Below, piece after piece: positions 8,806 through 17,426 of a stretch of 35,736 bases of DNA. The notes under the pieces were generated by a model. It worked only from the letters and a program-made list of their open reading frames with translations, had not been told where the DNA came from and made no database searches. The position numbers and the translations under genes are program-made. Origin of the DNA: Symbiodinium natans (Eukaryota; Sar; Dinophyceae; Suessiales; Symbiodiniaceae). Positions within the stretch are counted from its first letter, which is position 1. Each line of letters opens with the position of its first letter. The DNA lies in contig CAJNDS010002394.1 in assembly GCA_905221605.1 (NCBI GenBank), forward strand, positions 413,183 to 448,918. The letters are read 5' to 3'.

Positions 8806-9513
8806 CAGGGGTTTAGACGTCCATTTAGGGGCCTTAGGAGAGTTTAGGGGGGTTTTAGGTTTCGAGGCTGCAGCACCCTGGGCAGGACCTCAAAGCGTAC
8901 AGCCAAGAGAACGTCCTGTTCGTGACGCTTTGCGGAAGGTATACACACGCATATGCATATCTATGTCTATATCTATATCTATATCTCTATCTCTATCTCT
9001 ATCTCTAAGCCCCACGTCTCAGGTGACCAATTCGCAGATTTTTAGCCCCCAGCCAATTTGCAAGTCTGCGAATCTTCGGGGTAGCAAATACATATATATA
9101 TGTAGATACATAGAGACATATAATATGGAAACGTGATCCACACTTGCAACTCCATCTACCTATTATGGCTTAACGCACTAGGCCTGTATCACGACCACGC
9201 AACTATGGGCAAATGCAGTTTGTGGGGCATAGTTTGCTTTGTGCGCATGCGGATTTGGGGCTTTTGGGACGTGGGGTTGGGCACGCGTGTGTCGGCATCC
9301 CACATAGTACAGGAGGTTCTGGAGGTGTTGTCATAGCAACACGCTGGAGGTTGCAGGATAGACTCAATTTATATTTTTCAGTAAAGGTCTGGCATTGAGA
9401 GAAGACCCTCAGAATGTTTTAGGGTTTAGGGTTTAGGGTTTAGGGGATCACAGGCCCTAAAGTTTCAAGCGATATCATGATCCCAGATCTGCCATCCCCT
9501 TAAACCCGGTATC
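8806..9513. other. Unassigned segment with TCTATA/TCTCTA microsatellite
   Basis: Bases 8947-9006 are a TATATC-to-TCTCTA hexamer microsatellite, and a short ATATAT run lies near 9091-9101. A TTTAGGG block is at 9417-9444. No gene is recognised in the rest. Confidence 0.6.
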
Positions 9514-9602
9514 TTGGGATGTTCCCCCTTATACTAACAGTCCCTAGTATAGGGATTACAATACAGCACTACAGGACTGTTAGTAAAGGGGGATCATCCC
9601 AA
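9514..9602. mobile_element. Inverted-repeat element, TTGGGATGTTCCCCC family, short form
   Basis: 89 bp. Arms 9514-9543 and 9574-9602 (TTGGGATGTTCCCCCTTATA, and its near-complement ending in GATCATCCCAA) enclose a 30-base centre. It is homologous along both arms to 12541-12672, which is 43 bp longer because of telomeric repeats in its centre. No transposase. Confidence 0.8.
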
Positions 9603-9782
9603 CCCATATCCTGAACCCCTAGCGAACTCGAAATTTTCACGACCCCGCCCAGGAAATTCGCACCGCACGGAGCCCTTTTTCCGCGGTGCTGCGCCATCGT
9701 ACACCACGGGGGCGCCGGCACCACCAATGCCTCCGCAAAGTCTGGGGTGCCCACCGTGACTTGCTAGCCCAGTTGTACCCTT

Positions 9783-9856
9783 TTCCGTTTTTGGTTCAAG
9801 GTTCCCTTGTAAAGTAACCTTCCGTTTTTGGTTCAATGTTCCCTTATAATGTAACC
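9783..9856 (+). repeat. 37-bp tandem duplication
   Basis: Two adjoining 37-bp units (9783-9819 and 9820-9856), each beginning TTCCGTTTTTGGTTCAA, differ at three positions. Confidence 0.9.
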
Positions 9857-10172
9857 AACCCCAAAAATCGTGCCCTGGTTGTAGTATGGTTTCTGGCCTA
9901 CCGTGACCTTCATCTAGTACTTGGAGACGAAGACCGCTGTTGACAGTTCACCCATCACACCTTGAGACCCTAACTCTCAGGCTTTTGTAACCAGTTCTAG
10001 AAGCTTGGAGACAGTGAACCAGACCTTGGACCCCAACATAAAAACCGTACCATTCATTTCTCTCACTCTTGTTCCACAGCCTTGTTCACCTGTATCATCT
10101 GTTTCGAGACGTAACCAACCCCAAAAATGGTGCCCTTGTTGTAGTATGGTTTCTGGCCTACCGTGACCTTCA
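9851..10172 (+). repeat. 62-bp direct repeat pair
   Basis: Bases 9851-9912 and 10111-10172 (starting GTAACCAACCCCAAAAAT) are identical except at two positions. They lie 260 bases apart with unrelated sequence between, and the first overlaps the end of the 37-bp tandem duplication. The remainder of 9603-10446 shows no recognised gene. Confidence 0.92.
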
Positions 10173-10446
10173 GGAGATCACTCTCCGAAGCGCCCCCGAA
10201 GACCTTCAAGCACTTGACTGGGGTAGGTCTGATCGTGATTTTTCGTGCTTATTAATTACCCTTGTATTCCTTACATAATCCTTATAAAGCCATTAAAAAA
10301 CAAATACAATTCAGGGACCCCAAGCCTACCCCAGTAAAGCCCCCAGCAGTGTACCCAATGAACTCAAACTACAAGAGCCCTGCCGGTGCCTGGACGAGAA
10401 GAGTTTTTTCTTTACGCGCAAGCTTTGGACTTTGACCTGAACCCCA

Positions 10447-10580
10447 GAACCCTAAACCCTGGACTCTAAACCCTAAACCCAAAAGAGTACGGCTTAAGGA
10501 CTTGGCATAGGTCCTCTGTGCGTTTCGTGTTGACGTTCAAAAGCTTCGTTTTAGGGTTCAGGGTTTAGGGTTTAGGGTTG
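10447..10580. repeat. Short telomeric blocks in opposite orientation
   Basis: Degenerate CCCTAAA (10447-10480) and TTTAGGG (10556-10580) blocks face each other across a 75-base segment. Confidence 0.85.
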
Positions 10581-11313
10581 TGCGCCAGTCAGGGTGAGTA
10601 CAGCCAAGGGTCGCATAGCAGCAGTATATACTGATATACTTGTATAGTAGAGCAGCGTAAATCTGAACACTGCTCTTCAGGCACTGTTTCGCTGCCGTAC
10701 CGCTCCCTCCGAATCCTAGGCCTAAACCCGAGCCCCTGAATACCGAAAAAGATATCGTCCAAAGTTCTAAGCCTCAATTCAGTCACAAAAACTCAAAAAC
10801 TCCTGTATGAAAAGATCCTTTTAAACATGTGGATTCCAGAGCGGTAACGACCTCACTACGAATGTATGAGGTGATCTTGCCTTTATCCTTTGACCAGTTC
10901 GACCATGCCGACCGCGTGAATGAATGCGGGATTGGCGCAGCTTTTCTGGAAATAGATCCGTATATAAGAGTAAACCTCAACGCCTTAGCCCAACTTAGGT
11001 GTCCGCTAGGGTAGCGTTTACGCTTTCTGGCGTGTTCGAATCGAAGCACTCTACCTCGAACCCCTAAGGAGGCAGCCTTGCGTTTCGGGACCCTTATAAT
11101 TTAAAGATCTAGTAGTAGAGTAGATAACCTTTAACCTTATTGGGGTAGTATAATCCCCTTATAATCCCAAAGGTTAACCTTTAATTCCCCCAGGTTACCG
11201 GACAACTAGGAAGATCCTCTAAGGCAATACAAGGGCCAAATTCAGGGAACCTCTTAGGGGCGCATCCTTCGGTGTCTGAGTATGACCCATTGATAGAAAG
11301 ACGCCCTACGCTA
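10581..11313. other. Unassigned segment with a palindromic AT/C-rich core
   Basis: No gene supported. Around 11127-11184 it contains nested dyads, including the perfect 14-bp palindrome AAAGGTTAACCTTT (about 11170-11183) and GGGGTAGTATAATCCCC (about 11142-11158). The following AGGGCCAAATTCAGGGAACC (about 11230) resembles the right inner arm of the MITE-like family, so this may be another eroded copy. Confidence 0.4.
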
Positions 11314-11459
11314 CACCCTAAACCCTAAACCCTAAACCCTAAACCCAAACCCAAAACCCAAAACCCTAAACCCTAACCCCTAAACCCTAAACCCTAAACC
11401 CTAAACCCTAAACCCTAAACCCTAAACCCTAAACCCTAAACCCTAAACCCTAAACCCTC
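11314..11459 (-). repeat. CCCTAAA block (146 bp)
   Basis: About twenty units, perfect over its right two-thirds; the left part has CCCAAAC and CCCAAAA variants. Confidence 0.97.
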
Positions 11460-11540
11460 ACGCTGAGGCTCCCTAAGATACACGGTGCAGGGCTTGAGCT
11501 TCGTGGAGTGAAAGGGGGACTTAAGGCATCAAAGGCATAG

Positions 11541-11760
11541 GGTTTGAGGGTTTACGGGTTTAGAGGGTTTAGGGTTTAGGGCTAGGGTTTAGGGCTTTAG
11601 GGTTTGCAGGGTGTATGGGGCTCTATTGGGCTTTAGGTGCCCCATCTTAGGTTGGGATGAAGCCCATGATGAGCCTGGAGCCCGAAGAGGCTCTTTTTTT
11701 CTTCTCCAGGGGAGTTCAGGGTTCAGGGTTTAGGGTTTAAGGTTTAGGGCTTAGCGTTTA
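11541..11760 (+). repeat. Degenerate TTTAGGG blocks
   Basis: Two degenerate stretches (11541-11610 and 11715-11760) with TTTACGGG, TTTAGAGGG, TTCAGGG and TTTAAGG variants. Confidence 0.85.
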
Positions 11761-11761
11761 T

Positions 11762-11860
11762 GGGGTTCTAGGTAGGCCCTCGGGCTATGGCTTATAATTT
11801 CCCTTATGGGGTTTGCGGGGATGATCTTCAGGAATCTTTTTTCAGAGGCTTTCAAGGACC
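11762..11860 (+). repeat. Dispersed repeat, copy 1 (relative at 13650-13742)
   Basis: Motifs occur in the same order in both copies: GAGGTAGGCCCT or TAGGTAGGCCCT, CATAATT or TATAATT, TTATGGGGT or TTATCGGGT, then AGGAAT and TCAGAGAG or TCAGAGGC. Similarity is clear but diverged, with small indels. Nature unknown. Confidence 0.6.
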
Positions 11861-11924
11861 TGGCTGGAATGGTAAATGTGCAGTAGAAAGTATAAAGTAC
11901 TGCACATCCAGGATTCAGAAGTTG

Positions 11925-12440
11925 GCGCGTTTGTGCTTTGGAACTCGGGTTTGCGAGGGCTGAGATCTTAGGGCTTCAGGGTGCAGGGCCTTTTCTTTGT
12001 GGTCATGATTCGTAGATTGTGCTCCTTGTGCTGTTCTTTTGTTTTTTGATTTTTTGCTGTCGTGATCTGCAGCTTGTGCTGCGATATTGTGTTGTTGCTG
12101 GTCCTTTTTCTGGTGGCCCTGGTTTGCTGCTTGTGCTCCCAAGTTTGTGCTCTTTGTTGTGCCCTAGCTGTCTGGCACCGTGCGATAAAAGAGTTTGTTA
12201 AGACTTTTGAATGCTTCTGGATTTTTGATATGTGCTGGCCATTTTGAGGGTGGGGTTTGTAGGTTGTGCCTTGAAGGTGTGCCAGCTACTAGTTGTGCTT
12301 CTTTGTGGGGTCGTGCTCTGCAGCTTGCCCCGATTTCAGGTTTTTGTTTGTTCATGGCCGGTGTTTGCAGTTTGTGCTTCGAATCTCGCGCTTGTTGTGT
12401 TCTCTACGAGTTCTTGTGCGGCGGCAACAAAAAGCAATAA
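11925..12440. repeat. Eroded TTGTGCT repeat region
   Basis: TTGTGCT occurs about eight times in some 500 bases, often within GCAGCTTGTGCT or GTTTGTGCT, at irregular spacing. On the reverse strand at 11915-12142 the same pattern translates to repeating Ala-Gln-Ala and His-Lys-rich blocks of roughly 17-19 residues. It is either a decayed tandem repeat or a decayed coding repeat. The long overlapping forward frames have no recognisable domain. Confidence 0.5.
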
Positions 12441-12540
12441 TTTTGGTGTGCCATTTTTTGGTTGCAGCGTTCCTCCGGAAAACCATTATTGAGCTGTTAC
12501 TGCGCGGGGAGAGATCTGACCTAGCAGGACCTCCCTTGCT

Positions 12541-12672
12541 TTGGGATGTTCCCCCTTCTATGAACAGTCCTTAATAGGGGTTATAGTACCCCCTATTGGA
12601 ATCTCTAAACCCTACACCCGAAACCCTAAACCCTATGAAGCACTGTTAGAAAACTCAAGGGGGAACATCCCA
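12541..12672. mobile_element. Inverted-repeat element, TTGGGATGTTCCCCC family, with telomeric insert
   Basis: 132 bp. The left arm starts TTGGGATGTTCCCCCTTCTA and the right arm ends AGGGGGAACATCCCAA. Both match the 89-bp copy at 9514-9602. The extra length is accounted for by 12604-12635, a degenerate CCCTAAA array lying between the arms. Confidence 0.78.
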
Positions 12673-12783
12673 ACCTATGCTCCGAATCCTCCAACATAAA
12701 TCTCAAGCCGTTCGAGGCGTGCTTCTGTTCCAACGCCACAGAAGCCCCCCCAAAAAAGTCCACGAACCCCCGAAACCCGATAT

Positions 12784-13047
12784 CCTAAACCCTACACCCT
12801 AAATCCCAAACCCTAAACCCCAAACCCCAAACCCCAAACCCCAAACCCCAAACCCCAAACCCCAAACCCCAAACCCCAAACCCCAAACCCCAAACCCCAA
12901 ACCCCAAACCCCAAACCCCAAACCCCAAACCCCAAACCCCAAACCCCAAACCCCAAACCCCAAACCCCAAACCCCAAACCCTAAACCCTAAACCCTAAAC
13001 CCTAAACCCTAAACCCTAAACCCTAAACCCTAAACCCTAAACCCCAA
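12784..13047 (-). repeat. CCCCAAA homogeneous array joined to CCCTAAA array
   Basis: Bases 12818-12978 are 23 consecutive CCCCAAA units (TTTGGGG on the other strand), followed without a break by nine CCCTAAA units (12979-13041). The left edge (12784-12817) has mixed variants. The switch at 12978/12979 is sharp. Confidence 0.97.
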
Positions 13048-13147
13048 CCTGAAGTCCTGAAGTCCAAATTCTACAAACCTCCCAAGGAAGAAGCACATCT
13101 ACGTCTTAACCCTTCCCGAACCCCAAACCCTGAACCAAAATTCCCCT

Positions 13148-13334
13148 TCAAACCCTAAACCCTAGCCCTAAACCCTAAACCCTCAAGACCAGGAATCGCG
13201 AACCCTACAACTCCTAGGACTCCTAGGATTCAGGGGAGGCCCTGAGTCCCCTATTGCTAGGGCCTGGGCTTCCTATAAAGCCCCTTTAACCCACAAAGGG
13301 TTTAGGGTTTAGGGTTTAGGGTTTAGGGTTTAGG
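13148..13334. repeat. Short telomeric blocks in opposite orientation
   Basis: CCCTAAA (13148-13183) and TTTAGGG (13298-13334) face each other across a 114-base segment without recognisable content. Confidence 0.9.
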
Positions 13335-13506
13335 TTGGTCCTAGGTTACTCTTGGGTCTTTCCTGTCGTCAGGTGGCAAAGGCCATCCTGTGCTGTGTGG
13401 AGAGCAAAGAAGCCCGGCTCGTCAGCCTCTAACGCGCGTAGTTCCCCGGGCGTAATAAGAGTTCCGAACCGGGGCTTGCATCAGCTTCTGACGCAAGGAC
13501 TACAGG

Positions 13507-13602
13507 CATATATATATATATATATATGCATATAGATATATGTATATATATATATATATGGCTCCCCTAAACCCTGAACCATAAACCCTAAACCCTGAAC
13601 CC
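13507..13602. repeat. AT microsatellite palindrome and CCCTAAA block
   Basis: About 50 bases of alternating TA with a central GCATATAGATATATG (13507-13558), able to fold on itself, followed by a degenerate CCCTAAA block (13566-13602). Confidence 0.88.
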
Positions 13603-13649
13603 TTGGCCTCAAGAAGAGACTCCAGGTCGTAATATGGTCCAAAGCTCGT

Positions 13650-13742
13650 ATGGGCTTCGAGGTAGGCCCTTGGGATGTGTCATAATTCCCCTCTTATCGG
13701 GTATGAGAGGGTCATACTTAGGAATATCTGTCAGAGAGTTTT
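13650..13742 (+). repeat. Dispersed repeat, copy 2 (relative of 11762-11860)
   Basis: Shares the ordered motifs described for copy 1, including GAGGTAGGCCCTTGGG and GTCATAATTCCCCTCTTAT. The rest of 13603-13889 is unassigned. Confidence 0.6.
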
Positions 13743-13889
13743 ATTGGGCTTATGAGGGTCAGATTTAGGAATTAAGGGCCATCCTAGTAATTTGGAGGGT
13801 TACGAAACGAGGAGATCCTAAAATAGACACCCGGAAAGTAGTATCCCCCTTTTCAGGATCCGAATAAGGTACCCTGAGTTCGGAAACCC

Positions 13890-14033
13890 TCCCTAAACCT
13901 AAGCCCTAAACCTTAAACCCTAACTCTAAACCCTAAACCCTAAGCCCTAAACCCTAAACCCTAAACCCCCCAAAACCCTAAACCCTAAACCTTTCGTTAG
14001 GGCTTTTGTTGGTCGTTTAGGGTTTAGGGTTTA
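13890..14033. repeat. CCCTAAA block followed by an opposed TTTAGGG block
   Basis: CCCTAAA-type units with CTTAAA and CTCTAAA variants fill 13890-13992. A two-unit TTTAGGG block lies at 14017-14033. Confidence 0.92.
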
Positions 14034-14051
14034 TTTCGGTTCTTGTAAATG

Positions 14052-14250
14052 GCGTTTGAAGCAAACTTCTGAAGCTAGTAGAAGTTTAGTCGAGAAGAAG
14101 ATGGTAGAAAACCAGTCGAAGGTTTTCAGCAAAGCTAGTAGAGGTTCTTTTCAAGCAAGGCTCGCAGAAGTTGTTCCTAGAAAATGCCGGTAGAACTTGT
14201 GGGAGAGAGTACATGTTTTGCGGGAAAGCGCATTAGAAGCTTGTTTGTAA
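14052..14250 (+). repeat. Eroded short tandem repeat (GCTAGTAGAAGTT-like)
   Basis: Related motifs occur at 14073 (GCTAGTAGAAGTT), 14134 (GCTAGTAGAGGTT), 14160 (GCTCGCAGAAGTT), 14186 (GCCGGTAGAACTT) and 14228 (GCGCATTAGAAGCTT). Two neighbouring spacings are both 26 bp; the others are longer. No gene is recognised between 14034 and 14382. Confidence 0.5.
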
Positions 14251-14382
14251 GGAAAAGCGCTAACACGTACATCCATCAGCTTCGAGCGATCTGAGGACAT
14301 CCGGGAACGCGCCCGGCAAGTGGGTGAAGCCATGTGCAAAGACTGCCTTGGGGAGGGGTGGCACAGCCAGCCCTTGGCTTAA

Positions 14383-14539
14383 GTGGTTTAGTTTAGGGTT
14401 TAGGGTCTAGGGTCTAGGGTCTAGGGTCTAGGGTCTAGGGTCTAGGGTCTAGGGTTTAGGGTTTAGGGTTTAGGGTTTAGGGTTTAGGGTTTAGGGTTTA
14501 GGGTTTAGGGTTTAGGGTTTAGGGTTTAGGGTGTAGGGT
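14383..14539 (+). repeat. TTTAGGG block with seven TCTAGGG variants
   Basis: Seven consecutive TCTAGGG units (14406-14454) are followed by about ten TTTAGGG units. The left border has GTTTAGTTTAGGG. Confidence 0.97.
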
Positions 14540-14830
14540 AGGATCTAGGGCTGCAAGACTTAAGGCCTTGAGGAGGTTTTGTTAGATAGTATGGAGATTG
14601 AAAAAATGCGCGAACAATGTTTCGTCATAGTGCCCTCTAACCAAAGCATCTGAGCATGGAGCACCGCAAATTCGAGTCTCTTTTTTTTTTTTCTCTCTCT
14701 CTCTCTCGAGTTGACAGGCGGAGTTCAGATTCTGGTCTGACGTCTAAGTGCTATAGGGGTCGGAATAATTACTACGTTTATTCTCTTAGGGTCCCTTCAT
14801 AAATATACTACAAGAACCCGTTTGCAATAT
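14540..14830. other. Unassigned segment with a T/CT tract
   Basis: No gene. A T-run then a CT-run occupies 14681-14706. GGGTCGGAATAATT at about 14758 is shared with about 1567. Confidence 0.5.
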
Positions 14831-15111
14831 AAGGTTTAGGGTTTAGGGTTTAGGGTTTAGGGTTTACATTTAAGCGTTTCCGAAAACCTTTCTGGGGGGC
14901 TCCATTGAAAGGGATGCTGTAGCATTTGGGGGGGTTTATAGGGGGAGGGGGGTACCCTTTATTTTCGGAAATCCCCGTACGCTTCCCAGAGGTGCCCCTT
15001 TGCATGAGAAGGCTTTGGGTTTAGGGTTTAGGGTTTAGGGTTTAGGGTTTAGGGTTTAGGGTTTAGGGTTTAGGGTTTAGGGTTTAGGGTTTAGGGTTTA
15101 GGGTTTAGGGC
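14831..15111 (+). repeat. Two TTTAGGG blocks
   Basis: 14831-14866 (five units) and 15017-15111, about thirteen consecutive perfect TTTAGGG units, one of the cleanest arrays in the window. Confidence 0.97.
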
Positions 15112-15130
15112 AAGGTCGTGCTTCGGCGCG

Positions 15131-15331
15131 TTTTGGGGACCAAATGAAACCCCAAAACTGTGGGTCATACTACTGCAAGCGCAGTTGGGGTAGACAGACC
15201 CTACGGCCGTAAACCCTAAGCCCTCAACCCTCAACCCTCAACCCTCAACCCTAAACCCTCAACCCTCAACCCTCAACCCTAAACCCTAAACCCTAAACCC
15301 CAACCCTTTTGGGGTTCATTGGGTCCCCAGG
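15131..15331. mobile_element. MITE-like element with internal telomeric array
   Basis: The left arm reads TTTTGGGGACCAAATGAAAC, then CCCAAAACTGTGGGTCATAC. The right arm reads CCCTTTTGGGGTTCATTGGG, then TCCCCAGGG, its inverted complement. Between them, 15209-15306 is a CCCTAAA/CCCTCAA array containing seven CCCTCAA units in runs of four and three. The telomeric array thus lies inside the element and stops a few bases before the right arm. Confidence 0.75.
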
Positions 15332-15430
15332 GTAGTAGCTCTCCAGGGAAAGCCTTCGAAGAACCCTGATGGGGGTTCGGGGTTCTTGGGCCCCTTGAGG
15401 CATCCTTGTTGCCACCCCACAAGTCCCTGC

Positions 15431-15847
15431 GTAGGGTTTAGGGTCTAGGTCTATGGTCTAGGGTCTAGGGTTTAGGGTTTAGAGGGTTTAGGGTTTAGGG
15501 TGTAGGGTTTAGGGTTTAGGGTTTAGGGTTTATGGGTTTAGGGCTGGCATTTTCCTTTTATGTCAGTCTTGCACTTTCCCTATCGAAAGCTCCTGTAGTT
15601 GAATATCCTACACCTTCAACCCTAAACCGCGAACCCGCAACTTTTGGAACTGGGAACCAAGTGCTCGTGATCCTAAACCCTAAACCCTAAACCTTAAACC
15701 CCATAGAAACCCTAAACCCTAACCATGGAGTCCTGGCCAGGAGAATGGCCCGGCGAAGCTTGTGGCTTTTGTCCGCAGCTACCTTACGGACCTCTGTGTG
15801 CAGGTTTAGGGTTTAGGGTTTCGAGTTTAGGGTTTAGGGCTTAGGGT
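15431..15847. repeat. Telomeric blocks in mixed orientation
   Basis: TTTAGGG with GTCTAGG and TGTAGGG variants (15431-15544), CCCTAAA remnants (15617-15630 and 15672-15724) and TTTAGGG (15803-15847). The short segments between have no recognisable content. Confidence 0.9.
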
Positions 15848-15865
15848 AGGCCCTGAACTCTACAA

Positions 15866-15979
15866 CCTTGGGGACCAAAGGAAGCCCGAAAAGCTTTGTG
15901 GTCCATAACAACCTTACTAGGGAAGACAATAGTATAGGATATATGACCCCGAATTTAGGACTCACTGCGTCCCCATGGG
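15866..15979. mobile_element. MITE-like element, CCTTGGGGACC family
   Basis: 114 bp. Left end CCTTGGGGACCAAAGGAAGC, then GTGGTCCATAAC. Right end ATATATGACCCCGAATTTAG, then GACTCACTGCGTCCCCATGG. The arms match with substitutions. No coding capacity. Confidence 0.65.
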
Positions 15980-16045
15980 CCAAGCAAGCACGCCCAAAAC
16001 AACTAGACCTTTCTGGCAGGAAGGGTGACAGTTGCTTGCCCCGGC

Positions 16046-16273
16046 CCCTAAACCCTAAACCCTAAACCCTAAACCCTAAACCCTAAACCCTAAACCCTAA
16101 ACCCTAAACCCTAAACCCTAAACCCTAAACCCTAAACCCTAAGCCCTAAACCCTAAACCCTAAACCCTAAACCCTAAACCCTAAACCCTAAACCCTAAAC
16201 CCTAAAACCCTAAAACCCTAAAACCCTAAAACCCTAAAACCCTAAAACCCTAAACCCTAAACCCTAAACCCTC
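16046..16273 (-). repeat. CCCTAAA block (228 bp) with six CCCTAAAA octamers
   Basis: Long, near-perfect array with one CCCTAAG unit. Six consecutive CCCTAAAA octamers (16200-16247; the TTTTAGGG type) lie near the right end. Uninterrupted CCCTAAA resumes after them. Confidence 0.97.
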
Positions 16274-16387
16274 CCTGAAACCGGGGGGTCAATGAGCGGC
16301 CGAAAATGACGTGGAAGTAGACATTGCGAAGAAGGCCTACAGCGCAGTACTCAGAGTCTCCATCTGGACGCTTCAGGTTTCGGAACT

Positions 16388-16437
16388 CCCTAAACCCTAA
16401 ACCCTAAACCCTAAACCCTAAACCCTAAGCCCTAAAC
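16388..16437 (-). repeat. CCCTAAA block
   Basis: About seven units, one CCCTAAG variant. Confidence 0.96.
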
Positions 16438-17048
16438 TTGCAGCGTGTAGGGGCTCCTGATGCTTCGAATCTTTCGACTTCCTGGCTTTGCCCCCTCTGC
16501 ATAAGCCCGCGCACCCGAAGTCGCACCAACGGAAGCCCCAGAGGACTACGTTGACACCGGTCGCCACTTGAAGCTCCAGGACCGATTGAGAGGAGTTTCT
16601 TGAACAACATAGCAGAGTATGTCGACGGCTGCTACTGTTGCTACCTCTCCGCTACTTCTGCTCCTGCTACTTCTACTACGACGCCGACAACTACAATGAT
16701 GACTACCAAAAACAGCACACATAGGCTCAATATTTATGATACGAGTACTAGTACTACCAGTCGTTACGCAGCAGTAGCTAGTCTGTGTTTGGATGGGCAT
16801 TATAAGTGCTAGGAACCTTATTAATCCGCAGCATCTTCAGGGGTTAGCATGGTCCCCTGGTGTTAACAGCACTTTTGCGCTTCAGTCCCTCCGGACTCAG
16901 CGTGCAAACTGCCACAAGGAACTCCAAACTCTTGACTTGCACTTCTACACAGCATGATAAGCGCCCGAAGCTAGACAAACCTACGTAACAACCTTAAACA
17001 ATTGCCCTACTTGTGCCTTGCCAACGCCAATCACAGGCTTTGGGGGCT
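16438..17048. other. Unassigned segment with a degenerate triplet tract
   Basis: Bases 16620-16775 are rich in CTA/TAC/CTG triplets (GCTACT, CTTCTACTACGACG, GTACTAGTACTACC), a decayed microsatellite that opens frames on both strands. Nothing else is recognised. Confidence 0.6.
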
Positions 17049-17185
17049 GGGGGGGGGGGGGGAGGGGGGGGGAGGAGGGGGGGGGGGGGGGGGGGGAGGG
17101 GGGGGAGAGGAGGGGGGGGGGGAGGAGGGGGGGGGGAGGAGGGGGGGGGGGGTGGGGGAAGGGGAGGGGGAGGGGGGGGGGAGGG
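17049..17185 (+). repeat. G-rich purine tract (poly-G with GA interruptions)
   Basis: 137 bases of G and A with a single T at 17153; most G-runs exceed four. The plus strand could form G-quadruplexes. The Gly/Arg/Glu-rich open frames across it are by-products. A short CCCTAAA pair follows at 17202-17217. Bases 17218-17426 are unassigned. Confidence 0.92.
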
Positions 17186-17426
17186 TCCAGGGTTGAGGGA
17201 GCCCTAAACCCTAAACCGTTTTGGGTTCATGAACCCAGGGTTGACAGGTTGACAGATGTGTTTGGAAAGCCTGCACGACGACGACATGCTCGCCTGATAA
17301 ACTTCGGCGGATGTAGATTCATTCAAGGTTACCTAAACGCTATAAGAGCCCCAAAGAGAAAAAGCAGCTAACGCCCTGAACGACCGAAGAGCACACAAAA
17401 ACTTCAGAGGGCCTTGAATTACCTCG

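Noticed and set aside
12785-12970. Gly-Phe-Gly-Val-Trp repeat protein on the reverse strand
   Set aside because: It is the CCCCAAA array read in frame; no start context and no flanking coding sequence.
14640-14690. tRNA-like B-box (AAATTCGAGTCTC) followed by a T-run
   Set aside because: No acceptor stem, D-arm or anticodon arm can be paired around it; the T-run belongs to a microsatellite.
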